DNA of 8,814 bases from JAIPEL01 sp050115795 (lineage in GTDB: Bacteria; Desulfobacterota; Desulfobacteria; Desulfobacterales; CAFBRK01). The stretch's first letter is position 1; each line of letters starts with the position of its first letter. The translations under genes and the position numbers were made by a program. Below are positions 6,057 through 8,814 of the stretch, piece by piece. The notes below the pieces were generated by a model, which was not told where the DNA came from, did not search any database, and worked only from the letters and a program-made list of their open reading frames with translations. The stretch lies in the NCBI GenBank assembly GCA_050115795.1, contig JASFPT010000169.1, forward strand, positions 1 to 8,814, in the 5' to 3' direction.

Positions 6057-7039
6057 CACGGCACCCCTCCTTTCAGATGGTCGAGAAGGCGGCCGCCGAG
6101 CAAAAGCGCCGCCCCGGCGTCTTCGGCCTCGTGAACCCCGGCCAGCACGTTGCCGCTGGAAAAGACCAGTTCGTAGACCCCGAACACCTCCACCAGGTAT
6201 CCCCCCGGGGCCGGAAAATCGATCGGTTCCGGCTTGCCCCCAAATCGGATCAGAAAATCGGCGTAAGATTTTGCCAGATTCTCCGCTTCCCGGTCCGATG
6301 CCCTGGGCGAGACAAAGGCGGCCATTTCTGCGTCGTTCACCCGGTATCGGGCGATAAACACGTTGTCGAGCTGTTCGAAGCCGAACACATCGGCGCTTTG
6401 CAGCACGATCGAATCGGGCACAAGGCCGTCTGTGGGGAAATGATCCTTTTCGGACACTTCCGCCTCGGCGACAGGGTGGGCCGCGGCAAAGGCGTCGGCC
6501 ACCTTCAGCAGCCGGCCGGCATCCTCTTCGGCCGAAGCCGAAACGATCTCCACGTAAAAGGGACCGTGAACGAAAAAAAGCGCATTGTCGGTCCGGTAGC
6601 CGTGTCGAAAGCGAGATACCGCCTGTGCGCCCTCTCGCTGCTGGGCACTGTAGACGGCAAAGGCGCTGCGGGGATCGGCCATGCGGTAGACGAAGACCTC
6701 CATCCAGGCGTCGGCCGACTCCGCAGCGGCCAGACGACGGGCGGAGAGCTGCTGGAATCCCGCGGCAAGGTAGAGTTCGGCCTTGCCGTCGATCTTGTCC
6801 GAGAGCGTTTCCGGGCCGAAGACCTCGGCAGGGCTCATGGCCGAAAAACCGTCCGGCAGGGGAATCGAATCGCCGGCTGCAAGCGGTGTCACCGGCCTTT
6901 TGCCCTCCGCCTCATAGACGACGACCGCCGGATTGGGCAAACGCCGCTCGTATAAAATCCCCAGCCCGATTCCGACCAGAAGAAACAGAATCGCGATGCC
7001 GACCAGCGTCTCGCGCCGGCTTGGAACGGCGGTTTCCAT
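6056..7039 (-). CDS. DUF6599-like membrane-anchored protein
   Basis: This 327-residue protein has one N-terminal membrane helix (about 11-30) after a short basic segment, so most of it should lie outside the cytoplasmic membrane. There is no lipobox cysteine. The rest resembles proteins annotated as DUF6599: ELYLAAGFQQL near 88-98, the segment YRMADPRSAFAVYSAQ (118-133), and NALFFVHGPFYVEI (152-165). The assignment rests on recollection of these motifs and is moderate. No cysteine or cofactor motif is evident. Its ATG follows the cutA TAA by one base, and its own TGA overlaps the DUF362 start, so it sits in the middle of a tightly packed operon. No reaction is known; a structural or sensing role beside the redox proteins is only a guess. 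Confidence 0.8.
   Translation of the reverse strand: METAVPSRRETLVGIAILFLLVGIGLGILYERRLPNPAVVVYEAEGKRPVTPLAAGDSIPLPDGFSAMSPAEVFGPETLSDKIDGKAELYLAAGFQQLSARRLAAAESADAWMEVFVYRMADPRSAFAVYSAQQREGAQAVSRFRHGYRTDNALFFVHGPFYVEIVSASAEEDAGRLLKVADAFAAAHPVAEAEVSEKDHFPTDGLVPDSIVLQSADVFGFEQLDNVFIARYRVNDAEMAAFVSPRASDREAENLAKSYADFLIRFGGKPEPIDFPAPGGYLVEVFGVYELVFSSGNVLAGVHEAEDAGAALLLGGRLLDHLKGGVP
6066..6073 (-). promoter_or_regulatory. Shine-Dalgarno for the DUF362 gene inside the upstream coding end
   Basis: AAAGGAGG on the minus strand lies within the last codons of the DUF6599-like gene. It is 6 bases from an in-frame GTG (6059) and 9 bases from the ATG (6056), so it supports both candidate starts. Confidence 0.65.
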
Positions 7040-7040
7040 C

Positions 7041-7361
7041 TTAGGCCGAGCCGACCTGCGCGGCGATCCACTCCAGGAACCCCGGGTTTCCGCCGACCAC
7101 CGGAAAGCTAAGGACGCACGGACAGTCGTAGCTGTGTGCCTCCCGTATGGCTTCCGCCGCCTGGCCGGCCCGTTCGGCGGTGGTTTTGCAGATCATCGCC
7201 ACCTCGGCGTCGTCTTGCAGCTCGCCGTCCCAGAGGTACAACGAATGCATGCCGGCAAAGATGTTGACGCAGGCGGCAAGACCGTTTTCCACCAGGTGCC
7301 GTCCGATGCGGTAAGCCTCTTCGGCGCTGCCTGCGGTGGTGTAAAGAACCCTGACCTCCAT
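7041..7361 (-). CDS. cutA: CutA1-family divalent-cation tolerance protein
   Basis: This 106-residue protein has the full length and order of CutA1, a small, very stable trimeric cytoplasmic protein related in fold to PII and linked to copper and other metal tolerance in E. coli. Visible motifs are VLYTTAGS (5-12), GLAACVNI (27-34), SLYLWDGELQDDAEVAMICKT (40-60) and the C-terminal PGFLEWI (93-99). C31 is the conserved cysteine. The usual YEVPEI segment reads YDCPCV here, adding C80 and C82 as a possible soft-metal pair beside H76. The ATG at 7361 is preceded by GGAGG at about 7 bases. The next gene starts one base after the TAA, so cutA is probably the first gene of the core redox operon. Confidence 0.92.
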   Translation of the reverse strand: MEVRVLYTTAGSAEEAYRIGRHLVENGLAACVNIFAGMHSLYLWDGELQDDAEVAMICKTTAERAGQAAEAIREAHSYDCPCVLSFPVVGGNPGFLEWIAAQVGSA

Positions 7362-7612
7362 GGAAAATCCTCCGTCTTACAGCAGTCCCCGGCAGGCGGC
7401 CGGAATTTGCACAATGCAAGGGAAACCGGCAGGGCGCCGCAGTTGGGGGGGAAGGCCCGCCGCACCGGACCAGGGGCAGCGGACGTGGAGAACAAAAACC
7501 GGTCAGACGGTCATACAGCAGCGCCCGGCGTTTGTAAAGACGGGCTCCGGTTGCACCCGCGGCTGCATCATTGTAAAAGACGGATACATTCGGAGCGGCA
7601 CGCCGACGCCTG
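7362..7612. other. Gap between the Nudix and cutA genes
   Basis: No gene is confidently supported across these 251 bases. The palindrome TTGCA-CAA-TGCAA (7407-7419), about 50 bases before cutA, could be an operator. A 4-bp stem (7498-7511) followed on the minus strand by five T residues is a very weak terminator candidate for the Nudix gene. A + strand stretch at 7552-7602 encodes CTRGCIIVKDGYIRSGT, faintly like the zinc-site region of dCMP deaminase, but has no supporting gene around it. Confidence 0.4.
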
Positions 7613-8119
7613 CTACTGGGCCCCGTTCTTCCTGAAGGGAGACTGGCGGCCGGTGCCGAAACCGTAGTGTCGGGAAAGCAGCCGGCGGGAGCTCTCGTTG
7701 ATCGGCAGCCCGTCGAACTCTTCGGCCGATACCCAGCGGGCATCGGCGGCGTCGTCGCCGGCCTTCAGGTCCCCTTCCAGGTACTCGGCCTCGAGGTCGA
7801 CGATCAGGTAGTGAAAGCGGATGCGGCCCTGTGCGTCGCGATCGATGACTTCGAAGGTGAAGACGGGCTCTTTTGCCCGGACGAGAAGGCCGGTTTCTTC
7901 GAATACCTCCCGCTCGGCGGCGTTGCGCAGGGTTTCACCGAGCCCGACGCTGCCGCCGGGGATTGCCCACTGCCCCTCGGCCGGCGGCGTCGCCCTTTTG
8001 ACCAGCAGCACCCGGCCCCTGTGAAACACGACGGCGCCCACCGCCACGCGCGGCGCATCGGGATACACGTTGCCGGCAGAGGAGCCTCTGTTATCCGCGG
8101 CATCGCTGGAAGTGCCCAT
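7613..8119 (-). CDS. Nudix (MutT-like) hydrolase
   Basis: This 168-residue protein carries a perfect Nudix box at 56-78 (G-x5-E-x7-REVFEETGL), which binds the catalytic magnesium ions and cleaves nucleoside diphosphates linked to another group. The start of the domain, PRVAVGAVVFHRGRVLLVKR (23-42), and WAIPGGSV before the box are typical of the ADP-ribose pyrophosphatase/MutT-like group; the exact substrate cannot be told. ARWVSAEEFDGLPI (127-140) is the usual C-terminal helix region. The reading frame stays open upstream to 8506, but that part is repeat-derived and lacks family similarity, so the ATG at 8119 was chosen. No Shine-Dalgarno precedes it, which leaves the start uncertain. It is 251 bases from cutA, so it need not belong to the redox operon. 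A WYL-type regulator is divergent from it. Confidence 0.87.
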   Translation of the reverse strand: MGTSSDAADNRGSSAGNVYPDAPRVAVGAVVFHRGRVLLVKRATPPAEGQWAIPGGSVGLGETLRNAAEREVFEETGLLVRAKEPVFTFEVIDRDAQGRIRFHYLIVDLEAEYLEGDLKAGDDAADARWVSAEEFDGLPINESSRRLLSRHYGFGTGRQSPFRKNGAQ

Positions 8120-8394
8120 GGAAAAGGAGGCTACCCAAGCCGGGGCACCTCTGTCAACTGCCGGACGTATCACCGTTTCGGCCCTGATTTGGGGAACGCG
8201 GGTGGTTTGTGGTCTGTGGTGTGGGGTCTGTGGTGTGTGGTCTGGGGTGTGTGGTCTGGGGTGTGTGGTCCGTGGTTCTTGGAGAGTGGTTCTCCACACA
8301 GGACAAACTGCAAACCACCCGACATTATGAAACCTGCGCCGGTTTTTTTCGACCTTTGCCGCGCCTAACCGCCCGCAACAGGAGAAACCCAGAT
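8120..8394. promoter_or_regulatory. Divergent intergenic region between Nudix and WYL regulator genes
   Basis: This 275-base region should hold the promoters of both divergent genes, and possibly the binding site of the WYL regulator. Most of it is the heptad array. On the + strand AGGACA (8300-8305) and CATTAT (8323-8328), 17 bases apart, match the -35 and -10 consensus at four positions each, a weak candidate promoter for the regulator. The bases AAACC-N6-GGTTT followed by a T run (8330-8349) resemble a small terminator but follow no + strand gene. Confidence 0.4.
8199..8321. repeat. GGTNTGN heptad array bounded by an 11-bp inverted repeat
   Basis: From 8204 to 8280 there are eleven 7-base units in perfect register: GGTTTGT, GGTCTGT, GGTGTGG, GGTCTGT, GGTGTGT, GGTCTGG, GGTGTGT, GGTCTGG, GGTGTGT, GGTCCGT, GGTTCTT. 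Two degenerate units (GGAGAGT, GGTTCTC) carry it to 8294. Units alternate C and G at position 4, giving a 14-base super-period. The block is bracketed by CGGGTGGTTTG (8199-8209) and its perfect complement (8311-8321). A hairpin TGGAGA/TCTCCA lies at 8280-8296. The array occupies the divergent region between the Nudix gene and the WYL regulator. Confidence 0.88.
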
Positions 8395-8814
8395 ATGGCC
8401 AGAGGCGACCAACTCGCCAGACAATGGCGGATGCTGCAAATCCTGATCGGTGCGCGCCAGGGGAAGGCGGTCTCCGAGCTGGCCCGCGAGATCGGGTGCC
8501 ATCCACGGACTGCTTACCGGGATCTGGAGGCGCTCCAGATCGCCGGATTTCCCCTATATACCGACCGACAGGAGGGGAAAAACCGATGGGCCCTGCTGGA
8601 AAGCGCCCGCCGTCACTTTCCGCTCCCCCTGAACCTCGCCGAGCTGATGGCCCTCTATTTGAGCCGCAGGCTGCTGCGGGCGATGAGGGACACGGTCTTT
8701 TCAGACGCCCTGGAAAGCCTCTTCGACAAGATCCGCACCACCCTCCCGCCTCCGACCGTTTCCTACATCGACCGGATGGCGGAAACCTTCCGGGTCCGCT
8801 CCCGGGGATACCGG
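8395..8814 (+). CDS. WYL-type HTH transcriptional regulator, N-terminal part
   Basis: The frame runs without a stop for 140 codons from the ATG at 8395 to the window edge, so the gene is cut off. Residues 8-55 form a DeoR/HTH_11-like winged helix: WRMLQILIGARQGKAVSELA, then REIGCHPRTAYRDLEALQIAG, whose RT-AYRDLEAL recognition helix is typical of YafY-like regulators. G61-KNRWAL fits the wing strand. Residues 76-120, with PLNLAELMALYLSRRLL and FDKI, match the linker that precedes a WYL ligand-sensing domain; the WYL domain itself would lie beyond the edge. The ribosome site AGGAGA is about 10 bases before the ATG. Such proteins sense nucleotides, nucleic acid or other small ligands and often control neighbours, so the divergent Nudix gene is one possible target. 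Confidence 0.85.
   Translation, partial: MARGDQLARQWRMLQILIGARQGKAVSELAREIGCHPRTAYRDLEALQIAGFPLYTDRQEGKNRWALLESARRHFPLPLNLAELMALYLSRRLLRAMRDTVFSDALESLFDKIRTTLPPPTVSYIDRMAETFRVRSRGYR

Noticed and set aside
4355..6134. Long + strand open frames opposite the polyferredoxin and DUF362 genes
   Set aside because: They are complements of strongly recognisable minus-strand genes in GC-rich DNA, rich in Arg, Gly, Pro and His, with no family motif or ribosome site.
7494..7511. Possible terminator of the Nudix gene
   Set aside because: A 4-bp stem is too weak to call, although five T residues follow on the minus strand.
8199..8321. CRISPR-like array
   Set aside because: Units are contiguous 7-mers without spacers, and no cas gene is present.
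8330..8349. AAACC-N6-GGTTT stem followed by seven T residues, terminator-like on the + strand
   Set aside because: The stem is only 5 bp and no + strand gene lies upstream for it to terminate.
8120..8506. N-terminal extension of the Nudix frame up to 8506
   Set aside because: The extension crosses the heptad array and the start of the divergent regulator, giving low-complexity Thr/Pro/His sequence unlike any Nudix protein.

Overview
The window is GC-rich bacterial DNA that most resembles a sulfate-reducing member of the Desulfobacterota, perhaps the Desulfobacterales. This is an inference from gene content: a small exported multiheme c-type cytochrome with a CX4CH haem site, twin-arginine exported redox proteins, a NapH/NapG-like iron-sulfur membrane protein, and a DUF362 gene beside a DUF6599-like gene. 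No rRNA, tRNA, CRISPR array or transposase is visible.

Layout, left to right: a heptanucleotide-repeat inverted array (1-142); a + strand ubiG-like methyltransferase (167-904) whose last codons lie inside the terminator hairpin of the convergent gene; then a minus-strand series. Read in its transcription direction (right to left) the series is a Nudix hydrolase (8119-7613), cutA (7361-7041), a DUF6599-like membrane-anchored protein (7039-6056), a Tat-exported DUF362 protein (6056-5082), a 648-residue polyferredoxin membrane protein (5077-3131), a repeat-filled gap, a Tat-exported aldo/keto reductase (2863-1652), and a tetraheme cytochrome (1399-938). The right edge holds the first 140 codons of a WYL-type HTH regulator on the + strand (8395 onward), divergent from the Nudix gene.

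The core is cutA, DUF6599, DUF362 and the polyferredoxin, packed with junctions from 4 nt apart to overlapping, so very probably one operon. Three of the minus-strand products carry an N-terminal or internal twin-arginine-like signal, and one is a haem protein. Together they look like an uncharacterised envelope redox module: a membrane iron-sulfur wire (NapH-like half fused to NapG-like half, 24 cysteines in six four-cysteine groups) beside an exported DUF362 protein, an exported aldo/keto reductase with C-terminal cluster-type cysteines, and a periplasmic cytochrome. The substrate is unknown.

The most unusual non-coding signal is a set of short-period arrays in the intergenic gaps. GGTNTGN heptads lie upstream of both ubiG and the Nudix gene, in the same orientation relative to those genes. 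A different heptad (GTARGMA) forms inverted arms between the polyferredoxin and aldo/keto reductase genes, next to an octad array. Three of the four are bounded by perfect 9-13 bp inverted repeats.
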